Shown here: positions 17,770-25,974 of the stretch, one piece after another
Numbering within the stretch: the stretch's first letter is position 1
Layout of the letters: each line of letters starts with the position of its first letter
Assembly (NCBI GenBank): GCA_030037815.1
Contig: JASHPZ010000065.1
Location: 1-37,747, forward strand
Reading direction: 5' to 3'
Length of the DNA stretch: 37,747 nucleotides
Source of the DNA: Thermoplasmata archaeon
Lineage (GTDB): Archaea > Thermoplasmatota > Thermoplasmata > Lutacidiplasmatales > UBA184
Position numbers and translations under genes: made by a program
The notes under the pieces: generated by a model
What the model was told of the DNA's origin: nothing
Seen by the model: the letters and a program-made list of their open reading frames with translations, nothing else
Database searches by the model: none

Positions 17770-18960
17770 CTAGGTGTACGGCAGGAACTCCTTGCCGAGG
17801 AGCTCGCGGCCGAGGATGATCCGCATGATGTTGAGGCCGCCTTCGGCTCCGACGAGGTAGCTCATGATCCCCCGCAACCCGAGTTCCAGGCCGACGTCGA
17901 CCGTGTAGCCGGCCGCGCCGTACCACATCATCACGCGCTTCACGCACTCGAAGGCGATCGGCGGGGCGGTGAGCTTCACCGAGGCGACCGCGCGCTCGAC
18001 CTCCGAGCGGTGCGAGGGGTCACCCTTCAGGGTGTAGGTGTCGAGGAGCCACGCGGCCCGGCGGCACTGCCACTTCACCGCCTCGACCTGCGTCCACAGG
18101 TCGACCAGCTCGAACTGGATCCCCTCGAACTTGCCGAGAGGGGCGCCGAACGCCTGGCGCTCGCGGATGTACGCCATCCCGGTCTCGAGCGCGCGTTCCG
18201 CGGCGCCGATGCACGCCGCGCTGACGAACGTCCGGGCGACCATGAACCCCTCCATGGCGACCCCGAACCCCTTCCCCTCGGGGCCGACCAGGTTCGCCTC
18301 GGGCACCCGGGCGTCCTGGTACGTGAGGCTCCCGGTCGAGATCCCCATCCGGCCCATGTTGTGGAACCGCTGGGTCGTGATCCCGTCGGACCGCGTCGGC
18401 ACGTAGAGGAAGTTGAACCCACCGCCCGCGGCTTTCGACAGCGTGAGGTGGCCGCCGCCGAGCGTCTTCGCTTCCTCGACGCCCGACACGAACGACTTCT
18501 CGCCGCGGAGGACGAACGACTTCCCGTCGCGACGGGACTCGGTGTGCATGCCGTGGAGGTCGCTCCCGCCTGTCGGCTCGGTGGTTGCGATGCCGAGGAA
18601 CGCCCGGCCCGACGTGACGGCCGGGAGCACGGCCTGCTTCGTCGCCTCCGACCCGTGTCGGGCGAGAATGGACCCCCACCCGGCCTCGAGCAGGAAGAAC
18701 ACCGCCGTCGCCATCGAGAAGTCGCCGCGGCCGACCTCCTCGGCCGCGATCTCGGTCAGGACGGCCGAGGCGCCCATCCCGCCGTATTCGGACGGGACCG
18801 GCATCGCGAGCAGCCCCAGGTCGGCCATCGCCCGCAGTACGTCCGCGGGGATCCGGCCCTCGCTGTCGATCTTCCGCTCGTTCGTCCGGAGGACCCGGTC
18901 GCCGAACTTGCGGCACGCCGACTGGAACGCGCGCTCCTCGTCGTTCAGCTCGAACTCCAT
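17770..18960 (-). CDS. Acyl-CoA dehydrogenase
   Basis: MPVPSEYGGMGASAVLTEIAAEEVGRGD, FLGIATTEPTGGSDL, RQAFGAPLGKFEGIQFELVDL. Confidence 0.95.
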   Translation of the reverse strand: MEFELNDEERAFQSACRKFGDRVLRTNERKIDSEGRIPADVLRAMADLGLLAMPVPSEYGGMGASAVLTEIAAEEVGRGDFSMATAVFFLLEAGWGSILARHGSEATKQAVLPAVTSGRAFLGIATTEPTGGSDLHGMHTESRRDGKSFVLRGEKSFVSGVEEAKTLGGGHLTLSKAAGGGFNFLYVPTRSDGITTQRFHNMGRMGISTGSLTYQDARVPEANLVGPEGKGFGVAMEGFMVARTFVSAACIGAAERALETGMAYIRERQAFGAPLGKFEGIQFELVDLWTQVEAVKWQCRRAAWLLDTYTLKGDPSHRSEVERAVASVKLTAPPIAFECVKRVMMWYGAAGYTVDVGLELGLRGIMSYLVGAEGGLNIMRIILGRELLGKEFLPYT

Positions 18961-19027
18961 CGGAATCGGCGCACGACCCCGGCGGGAGATTTAGCCTCGC
19001 CCGGCGAGCGACGCCGGGCGGGAACGT

Positions 19028-19034
19028 CTTTAAG
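19028..19034 (+). promoter_or_regulatory. TATA-like box CTTTAAG upstream of gap
   Basis: CTTTAAG ends 30 nt before the GTG at 19064. Confidence 0.5.
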
Positions 19035-19063
19035 CCGGGGCCGGTGCGAACGCCGAGGCGACG

Positions 19064-20089
19064 GTGGCGCGGGTCCGGGTCGCGGTCAACGGGTTCGGAA
19101 CGATCGGAAAGCGAGTGGCGGACGCGGTCGCGAAGCAGTCCGACATGGAGCTGGTCGGCGTCACCAAGACGCGGCCGAGCTTCGAGGCGCGCCGGGCCGC
19201 GGAGAAGGGATACCGCCTCTACGTCGCCGGCGCGAACGGCGCGGCGGAGTTCGAAAAGGCCGGTCTCCCCGTCGCCGGAACGGTCTCGGACCTCCTCTCC
19301 CAGGTCGACGTGGTCGTCGACGCAGCCCCCGAGAAGGTCGGCAGGGAGAACCGCAAGCTGTACGATGCCGCGGGCGTGCGCGCGATCTTCCAGGGCGGCG
19401 AGAAGTCCGACGTCGCGGAGGCGTCGTTCAACGCGCTCGGGAACTACGCCGCCTGCCTCGGCAAGAAGTCGCTCCGCGTCGTCTCATGCAACACGACCGG
19501 GCTCGCGCGCGCCGCGTCGGTCGTCGTGCCGAGTTGGGGGGTCGACCACTGGGAGGCGACGCTCGTGCGGCGGGCGAGCGACCCCGCGGAGACGAAGCGA
19601 GGTCCGATCAACGGGATCCTGCCGACGTTCCTCCTTCCGTCCCACCACGGGCCCGACGTGCGGACCGTCTTCCCCGACCTCTCGATCGCGACGACCGCGG
19701 TCGTCGTGCCGACGACGTTGATGCACGTCCACGTCAACCACGTCCGGCTGGAGCGCCCCCCCGCGCACGCCTTGGACGTCGTCGCGGCGTTCCGATCTGC
19801 GCCGCGGTTCCACCTGTTCGCTCCGTGGGAGCACGTCGACGGGACGCCGCAGGTGATGGAGTACGCGCGCGACCGCGGCATCGGGTTCAACGACATGATG
19901 GAGAACGTCCTCTGGGAGGAGGGGGTCCGCCTGGACGGCCGCGACCTCTACTTCTTCCAGGCGATCCACCAGGAGTCGATCGTCGTCCCGGAGAACGTGG
20001 ACGCCATCCGCGCGATGTTCCATCTCGCGAAGGATGCCCGTGAGTCGATCGCGAAGACCGACCAGGCGCTCGGGCTCGCCCCGCACTGA
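19064..20089 (+). CDS. gap: Type II (archaeal) glyceraldehyde-3-phosphate dehydrogenase
   Basis: VRVAVNGFGTIGKRVADAVAKQSDMELVGVTKTRPSFEARRA...FQGGEKSDVAEASFNALGNYAACLGKKSLRVVSCNTTGL. GTG start. Confidence 0.95.
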   Translation: MARVRVAVNGFGTIGKRVADAVAKQSDMELVGVTKTRPSFEARRAAEKGYRLYVAGANGAAEFEKAGLPVAGTVSDLLSQVDVVVDAAPEKVGRENRKLYDAAGVRAIFQGGEKSDVAEASFNALGNYAACLGKKSLRVVSCNTTGLARAASVVVPSWGVDHWEATLVRRASDPAETKRGPINGILPTFLLPSHHGPDVRTVFPDLSIATTAVVVPTTLMHVHVNHVRLERPPAHALDVVAAFRSAPRFHLFAPWEHVDGTPQVMEYARDRGIGFNDMMENVLWEEGVRLDGRDLYFFQAIHQESIVVPENVDAIRAMFHLAKDARESIAKTDQALGLAPH

Positions 20090-21473
20090 CCCGACCCCGA
20101 TCCGGATCCGGCCGGTCGCCGGAGCCCGGGACGTGGCCGCCGCGCGCCGACTGTTCCTCGAGTACGCGGAGGGCCTGGGCGTGGACCTCGAGTTCCAGGG
20201 GTTCGCGGACGAGCTCGCCCGCCTTCCCGGTGAGTACCGGCCTCCCCGGGGCGCCCTCTTGCTCGCGGTCGAGAGGCGTCGGGCGGTCGGGTGCGTCGGG
20301 GTGCGGCCACTCTCGTCCACGGTCGGGGAGATGAAACGGCTGTTCGTCCGGCCCGACCGGCGGGGCCGCGGCCTCGGCCGGGACCTCGTGCTCGCGTCGA
20401 TGGAGTCCGCGCGACGACTCGGGTACCGACGCCTGCGGCTCGACACGCTCGCGACGATGCGGGCCGCCATCGAACTGTACCGGTCCCTCGGGTTTCGACC
20501 GATCCGCCCGTACCGATTCAACCCGGTCCCGGGCGCACGGTACTTCGAGGCGAACCTGGGGGCACCGGCCCCCTCCCCTTCGGCGCTCCCGCCCGCGCGC
20601 CGCTCGGTGCGGCACGGTCGGATCCGCGAGCGGTTCGACGCGCAGGTGACGCGGGAGTGGAACCGGTTCGGCAGCACGGCCCGGCGGCGCGTGCACGGAC
20701 AACTGCGCGCCCGCTTCCTCGCGCAGCACCTTCCCGCCGGGGGCGGCTGGGTGCTCGAGCTCGGCCCGGGGCCGGGACGATTCTCCGCCCAGATCGCCGG
20801 CCGTGCGAGGCGGGCGGTCGCGGTGGACCTGAGCCGGCCGATGCTCCGCCGGGCCCGCCAACGGACGTCCCGGGAACGGGTCGCGCGCCGCGTGCGCTGG
20901 GTGCGGGGGACCGGCGAGCGACTGCCGTTCGCCCCCGGGGCGTTCCGCGCCGCGGTCGTCTACGGCAACATCCTCGGGTTCGCGGGGCACGAGGGCCCCG
21001 AGCTTCTGCGGGAGCTCGCGCGGGTGGTGCGCCCCGGCGGGCGCCTCATCCTGGACGTGTCGTCCCCGGTCTCGGCGACCTCGGAGTTCCTCCACGTGGC
21101 CGCGCAGCGTCGATTCTTGGAGCGGATCCTCGCCGACCCCCACCGGTACTTCCTGGACCACGTGCTCGCGAAGGGTCACCAGCCGTACGACCCGGCGCGC
21201 ATGGCGTTCTTCGAGTTCTCGTTCTACACGCCCGACCAGGTCGCCGTCCTGCTGCAAGCGGCGGGGTTCGCGGTGACCGACCGGATGGCCGTCGCGCCGG
21301 TCAGCGCCTTCCAGGAGCGGATTGCCGCGAGCGCGGGCCGACGTCGGCGCACCTGGGAGAATCTCCTCGTGCTGGAGGAGAAGATCGGCCGGCGCGCGGG
21401 CGCGCTCGAGACCGGCCACGGCGTCGTGGTCGCGGCGGTCCGTCGCGGCCGCCCGACGAACCGGCCTCCGTGA
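20034..21473 (+). CDS. GNAT acetyltransferase fused to class I SAM methyltransferase
   Basis: N-half GNAT: MKRLFVRPDRRGRGLGRDLVLASMESARRLGYRRLRLDTLATMRAAIELYRSLGF. C-half MTase: VLELGPGPGRFSAQIAG...AVDLSRPMLRRARQR...LRELARVVRPGGRLILDV. The exact start is uncertain; the ATG shown overlaps the end of gap. Confidence 0.85.
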   Translation: MPVSRSRRPTRRSGSPRTDPTPIRIRPVAGARDVAAARRLFLEYAEGLGVDLEFQGFADELARLPGEYRPPRGALLLAVERRRAVGCVGVRPLSSTVGEMKRLFVRPDRRGRGLGRDLVLASMESARRLGYRRLRLDTLATMRAAIELYRSLGFRPIRPYRFNPVPGARYFEANLGAPAPSPSALPPARRSVRHGRIRERFDAQVTREWNRFGSTARRRVHGQLRARFLAQHLPAGGGWVLELGPGPGRFSAQIAGRARRAVAVDLSRPMLRRARQRTSRERVARRVRWVRGTGERLPFAPGAFRAAVVYGNILGFAGHEGPELLRELARVVRPGGRLILDVSSPVSATSEFLHVAAQRRFLERILADPHRYFLDHVLAKGHQPYDPARMAFFEFSFYTPDQVAVLLQAAGFAVTDRMAVAPVSAFQERIAASAGRRRRTWENLLVLEEKIGRRAGALETGHGVVVAAVRRGRPTNRPP

Positions 21474-21483
21474 CCCCAATCAT

Positions 21484-21490
21484 CTTATAG
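21484..21490 (+). promoter_or_regulatory. TATA-like box CTTATAG upstream of rpoE1
   Basis: CTTATAG ends 24 nt before the ATG at 21514. Confidence 0.5.
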
Positions 21491-21513
21491 AGGCCCCCAG
21501 TCGCGGGCGGCAC

Positions 21514-22146
21514 ATGTACTATCTCGACCACCGGCGGGACGTCGTCCGCATCCCGCCCGAGCGGCTCGGACCGGAGCTTTCGAACGTGCTCACCGAGCTC
21601 GCCCAGCAGCAGTTCGAGGGGAAGCTGGTGGACGGCCAGAGCCTCGCCGTCACGATCCGCGACGTGAAGTCGATCGGCGAGGGCCACATCATCCACGGCG
21701 ACGGCGGCGTCTACCAGGAAGTCGAGTACCAGGCGCTCCTCTTCCGCCCCGAGATCCAGGAGGTCGTCGAGGGCGCGGTCGTCGAGATCCGAAAGTTCGG
21801 CGCCTTCGTCCGGTTCGGCCCGCTCGACGGGCTGCTCCACGTCTCGCAGATCATGGACGACCGCGTGAACATCGACGAGCACAACCAGCGGCTCGTCGGC
21901 GTCGAGTCGAAGAAGGACCTGAAGGTCGGCTACAAGGTCCGCGCCCGCGTCGTCTCGCTCTCCCTCTCCGAGATCTCCCCCCGCGACAGCCGCATCGGGC
22001 TCACGATGCGCCAGCCCGCGCTGGGCCGGCTCGAGTGGATCGTGGAGGCGCACAAGCGGACCGACGACAAGTCCGGGAAGAAGTCCGGCCCGCCCGCCGG
22101 GAAGCGGACGGTGGCGAAGCCCGCGGCGAAGGCCGAGGGCGCCTAG
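21514..22146 (+). CDS. rpoE1: DNA-directed RNA polymerase subunit E' (Rpo7/Rpb7)
   Basis: MYYLDHRRDVVRIPPERLG...GDGGVYQEVEYQALLFRPEIQEVVEGAVVEIRKFGAFVRFGPLDGLLHVSQIMDD. Track ORF starts earlier (21322), but homology begins at this ATG. Confidence 0.95.
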   Translation: MYYLDHRRDVVRIPPERLGPELSNVLTELAQQQFEGKLVDGQSLAVTIRDVKSIGEGHIIHGDGGVYQEVEYQALLFRPEIQEVVEGAVVEIRKFGAFVRFGPLDGLLHVSQIMDDRVNIDEHNQRLVGVESKKDLKVGYKVRARVVSLSLSEISPRDSRIGLTMRQPALGRLEWIVEAHKRTDDKSGKKSGPPAGKRTVAKPAAKAEGA

Positions 22147-22148
22147 CG

Positions 22149-22334
22149 ATGATCAACCTCAAGGCGTGCAAGAGCTGCAACACGATCACCGAGGCGGCGA
22201 AGTGCCCCCGGTGCGGCGGCGAAACCTCGCGCGAGTGGCAGGGGTACCTCGTCGTCATCGACCCGGAGAAGAGCGAGATCGCTCGCAAGATGGGGATCCA
22301 TGCCGCGGGTCGGTACGCCCTCCGCGTCAAGTGA
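22149..22334 (+). CDS. spt4: Transcription elongation factor Spt4 / RpoE2
   Basis: MINLKACKSCNTITEAAKCPRCGGETSREWQGYLVVIDPEKSEIARKMGIHAAGRYALRVK, directly after rpoE1. Confidence 0.95.
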   Translation: MINLKACKSCNTITEAAKCPRCGGETSREWQGYLVVIDPEKSEIARKMGIHAAGRYALRVK

Positions 22335-22857
22335 CGAGCGGGCCTGGTTCGTCCCCGAGTCGCTGCGCCCGACGCTCGCGGAGCGGTACGGTCCGGTCTA
22401 CGCCGGTGAGGAAGCGGACCGGCGCCTCCGGGCGCTGGGCCTGTTCGCGGCGTGCGGCGACCGGGTGACCGCCCGCGCCGTCGAGCTGGGGCACCTGCCG
22501 CTGGTCGGGATCGTCGACTACAAGACCCAGCGGAACGAGCCGGTCGACCCCGCGGTCTTCGCCCCGCTCGCGGCGCGTCGGCTCGTCCGCGTCCGGAACC
22601 CCCCGGGAGTGCTGACGGAGTCGCTCCGCACCGCGGTCCGGGAGATGGTCGCGGGGGCGGGCGGGCTGATCGAAGTGGACGGCGAGGAGGACCTCGGCTC
22701 GCTCGCGCTCGTCGAGTCGCTTCCCGCCGGGGCCACCGTTATATACGGCATCCCGGGTGCGGGGGTCTCTTTCGTCCGCGTTGACGCGGACGCGAAGGAA
22801 CACGTCCGCAACCTGATCGGCCAGATGGAACCGAGGCGAATTCCCCGTGGAGATTAG
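22300..22857 (+). CDS. GTP-dependent dephospho-CoA kinase (DUF359 family)
   Basis: VGIVDYKTQRNEPVD, RVRNPPGVLTESL, IEVDGEEDLGSLALVESLPAGATVIYGIPGAGVSFVRVD, plus conserved position between spt4 and eS24. Confidence 0.92.
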   Translation: MPRVGTPSASSDERAWFVPESLRPTLAERYGPVYAGEEADRRLRALGLFAACGDRVTARAVELGHLPLVGIVDYKTQRNEPVDPAVFAPLAARRLVRVRNPPGVLTESLRTAVREMVAGAGGLIEVDGEEDLGSLALVESLPAGATVIYGIPGAGVSFVRVDADAKEHVRNLIGQMEPRRIPRGD

Positions 22858-23206
22858 GATTCTCGAAGACCACCCCAACCCGCTCCTGAAGCGGCGGGAG
22901 TACCACTTCGAGGTGGCGCACGCGACCGCCGCTACGCCGACCCGCGACCAGGTGCGCGCCGAGCTCGCGAAGCTCGTGAGCGCGTCCAAGGACCGGGTCG
23001 TGGTCGAGCGGATGCGCGCCCGGTTCGGCACCGCCGTCACCCGCGGCGAAGCCCGCGTCTACGAGTCCGCGGACGCGGCGAAGAAGATCTCGCGCGCCCA
23101 CATCCTCGTCCGGAACGGCCTCAAGGAGAAGGAAGCGAAGGGCCCCGCCGCGCCCGCCGCCGAGCCGCCGAAGGCCGAGGCCCCCGCCGCCGAGAAGAAG
23201 GAGTGA
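22847..23206 (+). CDS. rps24e: Ribosomal protein eS24
   Basis: [64 protein letters not shown] start overlapping the upstream gene. Confidence 0.93.
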   Translation: MEIRILEDHPNPLLKRREYHFEVAHATAATPTRDQVRAELAKLVSASKDRVVVERMRARFGTAVTRGEARVYESADAAKKISRAHILVRNGLKEKEAKGPAAPAAEPPKAEAPAAEKKE

Positions 23207-23406
23207 GCCCGGTCGTGGCGAAGGCGCGGGTCGGACTCTACGACACGAAGGGCGACAGCCTGACCCGGACCCACAAGTCGTGCCCGAAGTGCGGGCCCGG
23301 CACGTTCCTCGCGGAGCACGCGGACCGCCGCTCGTGCGGCCGGTGCGGCTACTCCGAGTCGAAGTCGCCGCCCCCCGCGAAGGCGAAGGCCCCGAAGGCG
23401 AACTAG
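23203..23406 (+). CDS. rps27ae: Ribosomal protein eS31 (S27ae)
   Basis: [31 protein letters not shown] zinc ribbon. GTGA start/stop overlap with rps24e. Confidence 0.93.
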   Translation: MSPVVAKARVGLYDTKGDSLTRTHKSCPKCGPGTFLAEHADRRSCGRCGYSESKSPPPAKAKAPKAN

Positions 23407-23434
23407 CGCCCCGCGGTGCGGTGCGCGCCCCCGA

Positions 23435-23905
23435 TCACACCGGGGTGAATCCGTTCCGGTCCGGCGCGATCGCCACGGCCTGCGCGAGGCCGTAGAACGC
23501 CATCGACGCGATGAACCCGACCGCCATCACGAACGACCAGTCGTTGTTCGCGAACCCCGAGAGGACGAACTGGACGCCGGCCTCGAGGGCGACGAGGACG
23601 CTCAGGAGCCCCGCGAGGGTCAGCACCCGCAGGCGCTTCGGCTCCCCCTTTGCGAACGAGACGTAGGCGAGGAGGATCGCGAGCAGGAGCAGGACGAACG
23701 CGAGCGCGTAGTGCGCGGTGAGCACCGGGTCGCCCGAGTACGCGAGGGCGGTCATGAGGTCGTGCGTGTCCGGGAACTTCCCGAACAGCGCCACCCAGAT
23801 GCCGAGCAGGAACTGGAGCGCGAGCAGGCCCACCGTGAGGCGCAGGAGGACGACCATCCGTCGGCTCGCCGTCATGAACGCGGAGCCCGACCCCGCGGCG
23901 TCCAC
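23435..23905 (-). CDS. Four-TM integral membrane protein of unknown function
   Basis: Hydrophobic segments VVLLRLTVGLLALQFLLGIWVALFG, YALAFVLLLLAILLAYVSF, VLTLAGLLSVLVALEAGVQFVL, FVMAVGFIASMAFYGLAQAV. Confidence 0.7.
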   Translation of the reverse strand: MDAAGSGSAFMTASRRMVVLLRLTVGLLALQFLLGIWVALFGKFPDTHDLMTALAYSGDPVLTAHYALAFVLLLLAILLAYVSFAKGEPKRLRVLTLAGLLSVLVALEAGVQFVLSGFANNDWSFVMAVGFIASMAFYGLAQAVAIAPDRNGFTPV

Positions 23906-23926
23906 TTAGCGCCTTCCCCCGGCGCG

Positions 23927-25177
23927 CTACGCCGTGTCCTGCGCCGCCGAGAGGCGGCGGGCCGCGTGGCGGAACAAAAGGACGGCGGGCACGCCCGGCG
24001 CGACCAGGAGGAGCCAGATCGTGAGCGGGTTCGTCGTCACCGATAGGACCCATCCGCCGACGAGCACCGAGACGATGAAGCCGGCCGCGAAGACCATCCC
24101 GAACGCGCCGTTGTACGAGCCGATCTCGGACCTCGGCGCGAGGTTCGACGGCAAGGTCGCCTGGGGGATCGTGATCAGGTTCTCCCCGACCGTCAGCACG
24201 ACGACCGCGACGAAGAACGCGAGCGTCGGGAAGAGGGTCAACAGGCCCGCGACCCCGAGGCCGACGAACCCGAGGGCGTAGAACCCGAGCCCGAGCACCG
24301 CGATGGACGTGTGACGTCGTCCGATCACGCTCTCGGTGGTGACGGTCTGGCCGAACACCACGACGAGCCCGTTCAACGCGAGTCCGGCGCCGAGGAGCGA
24401 GTAGGAGACGCCGAGGACGTTGTGCACGTAGAGGGGGAAGATGACCGACCACTGGCCGACCACGAGCGACGCGAGCGCGAAGGCGAGGAGGAGTTCGAGC
24501 GCCACCCGGTCGCGGGCCAGCTTCCGGAAGCTCTCCGCCATCGTCGGCGGGCGCTCGGACGAAACGGCGGCCGCGTCCGACGCGAGGGGACGGGGCGCCG
24601 CGGCGAGCTCCCGGTCCCGCGGGGACGGCGCGAGCGTGACGGCCAGGAAGACCGCCCCGGCCAGCATCACGACCGTCGCGACGCCGACCGAACCGGCGAA
24701 GCCGACCGCCGCGATCAGGAGGCCTCCGACGGTCACCCCGACGGAGTAGCCCGCGTTGAAGCCGATGCGGTAGAACGTGAACCCGCGGGTCCGCTCCGAC
24801 CCCTCGGCGAAGTCGGCGATGTAGGCGGAGGCGGCCGGGCCCGCCGTCGTCGTGACGGCGCCGCCCGCGAGCGCCGCGGCGATCGCCCCCTCGAGCGAGT
24901 GGATCGAGAACGCGTAGGCGAGCGCCGCGGTCGCCGCGGCCTCGGCGAACAGGCCGACCAGGAGGAGACGCCGCCGGCCGAGGCGGTCGGTCGCGAGGCC
25001 CCCGAGGAAGTTGAACGGCAGGAGCGCGACGCCGACGCCCGCGATGATCTCGCCGACCTCGAGGTACCCGACGTGCAGGACGTTGACGAGGAACAGCGCC
25101 AGGAACGGGTTGTAGAGGGCGTTCCCCATCATCCGGACCGCGACGCCGACGCCGAGAAGGCGGAGGTTGCGGTCCAT
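23927..25177 (-). CDS. MFS transporter
   Basis: About 12 TM helices with the MFS loop motif FLGGLATDRLGRRRLLLVG. Confidence 0.9.
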   Translation of the reverse strand: MDRNLRLLGVGVAVRMMGNALYNPFLALFLVNVLHVGYLEVGEIIAGVGVALLPFNFLGGLATDRLGRRRLLLVGLFAEAAATAALAYAFSIHSLEGAIAAALAGGAVTTTAGPAASAYIADFAEGSERTRGFTFYRIGFNAGYSVGVTVGGLLIAAVGFAGSVGVATVVMLAGAVFLAVTLAPSPRDRELAAAPRPLASDAAAVSSERPPTMAESFRKLARDRVALELLLAFALASLVVGQWSVIFPLYVHNVLGVSYSLLGAGLALNGLVVVFGQTVTTESVIGRRHTSIAVLGLGFYALGFVGLGVAGLLTLFPTLAFFVAVVVLTVGENLITIPQATLPSNLAPRSEIGSYNGAFGMVFAAGFIVSVLVGGWVLSVTTNPLTIWLLLVAPGVPAVLLFRHAARRLSAAQDTA

Positions 25178-25251
25178 GCGGTGGGGAGCCGGGCGACCGT
25201 CTCAACCCCGACTCACGTCCGGTGCGTGCCGGCGGTGGCCGACCTCGCGCG

Positions 25252-25269
25252 CGTCAACCGCGGTTGACG
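25252..25269. promoter_or_regulatory. 18-bp perfect palindrome CGTCAACCGCGGTTGACG (candidate operator)
   Basis: Perfect dyad between divergent MFS and DoxX genes, just upstream of the ATTGAAG TATA-like element. Confidence 0.65.
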
Positions 25270-25314
25270 GCCGATTGAAGAGCGGGCCGCGGGGTCGCCG
25301 ACTCAGGTGGGGAC

Positions 25315-25884
25315 ATGGGAGCCGAGATCACGGAGTTCGCGCGACCGAGGAAGGCCGAGCACGCCGCGGGGATTGCGACGCGGTCGGTCGACCGCATGGT
25401 GGCGACGCACGCGACCCAGACGCTGTCGGCCGCGCGCATCCTGTTCGGGTCGATCTTCCTGTTCGACGGAATCCTGAAGTGGATTCTGTTCGAGCAGGGC
25501 ACGATGCAGGCGACGATCCAGAGTTTCGGGTACGCCACCCTCAGCTCGAATTGGGTCGCGGTCGGCGCGGCGGTCGCGCTGGGCGAGACGTTCGGGGGAC
25601 TCGCGCTCCTCCTCGGCCTGTTCCAGCGCCCGGCCGCGGTCGGTTCCTCCGCGATCATGTTCGGCATCTGGGGGCTCAGCGGATTCGACGGGGCGTACGT
25701 GCAGGGGACGGGCTGGTCGTTCGTGGGCTACACCGACCCCGGCGGGGACCTGATGCTCGCGCTCGTGTTCCTCGTGCTCGTCTTCGCGCCGTACGCCTAC
25801 GGGCTGGCCTCCCGCTTCCGCCTCCGCGAGCGGTTCCCCACGAACTCGGTCCGCGACCGGGTGCTCCGGTTCCTCGTCTGCTGA
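25315..25884 (+). CDS. DoxX/DoxD-like membrane protein
   Basis: ARILFGSIFLFDGILKWILF...ALGETFGGLALLLGLFQRPAAVGSSAIMFGIWGL typical of the DoxX family. Confidence 0.8.
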   Translation: MGAEITEFARPRKAEHAAGIATRSVDRMVATHATQTLSAARILFGSIFLFDGILKWILFEQGTMQATIQSFGYATLSSNWVAVGAAVALGETFGGLALLLGLFQRPAAVGSSAIMFGIWGLSGFDGAYVQGTGWSFVGYTDPGGDLMLALVFLVLVFAPYAYGLASRFRLRERFPTNSVRDRVLRFLVC

Positions 25885-25901
25885 GCGCGCGGACACCCCG
25901 A

Positions 25902-25931
25902 CCGGGCGGCTCCGACCGCGGAGTCGCCCGG
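25902..25931. terminator. Strong 12-bp hairpin between convergent genes (terminator-like)
   Basis: CCGGGCGGCTCC-gaccgc-GGAGTCGCCCGG: 12-bp stem with one G-U and a 6-nt loop, between the DoxX stop (25884) and the regulator stop (25975). No T-tract. Confidence 0.45.
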
Positions 25932-25974
25932 CGACCCGCTCCCGAACGGAGGCCGCACCCCCCACAGGGGAACG

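Noticed and set aside
18010-20043. 677-aa plus-strand ORF
   Set aside because: Antisense to the acyl-CoA dehydrogenase and out of frame with gap. No recognisable domain.
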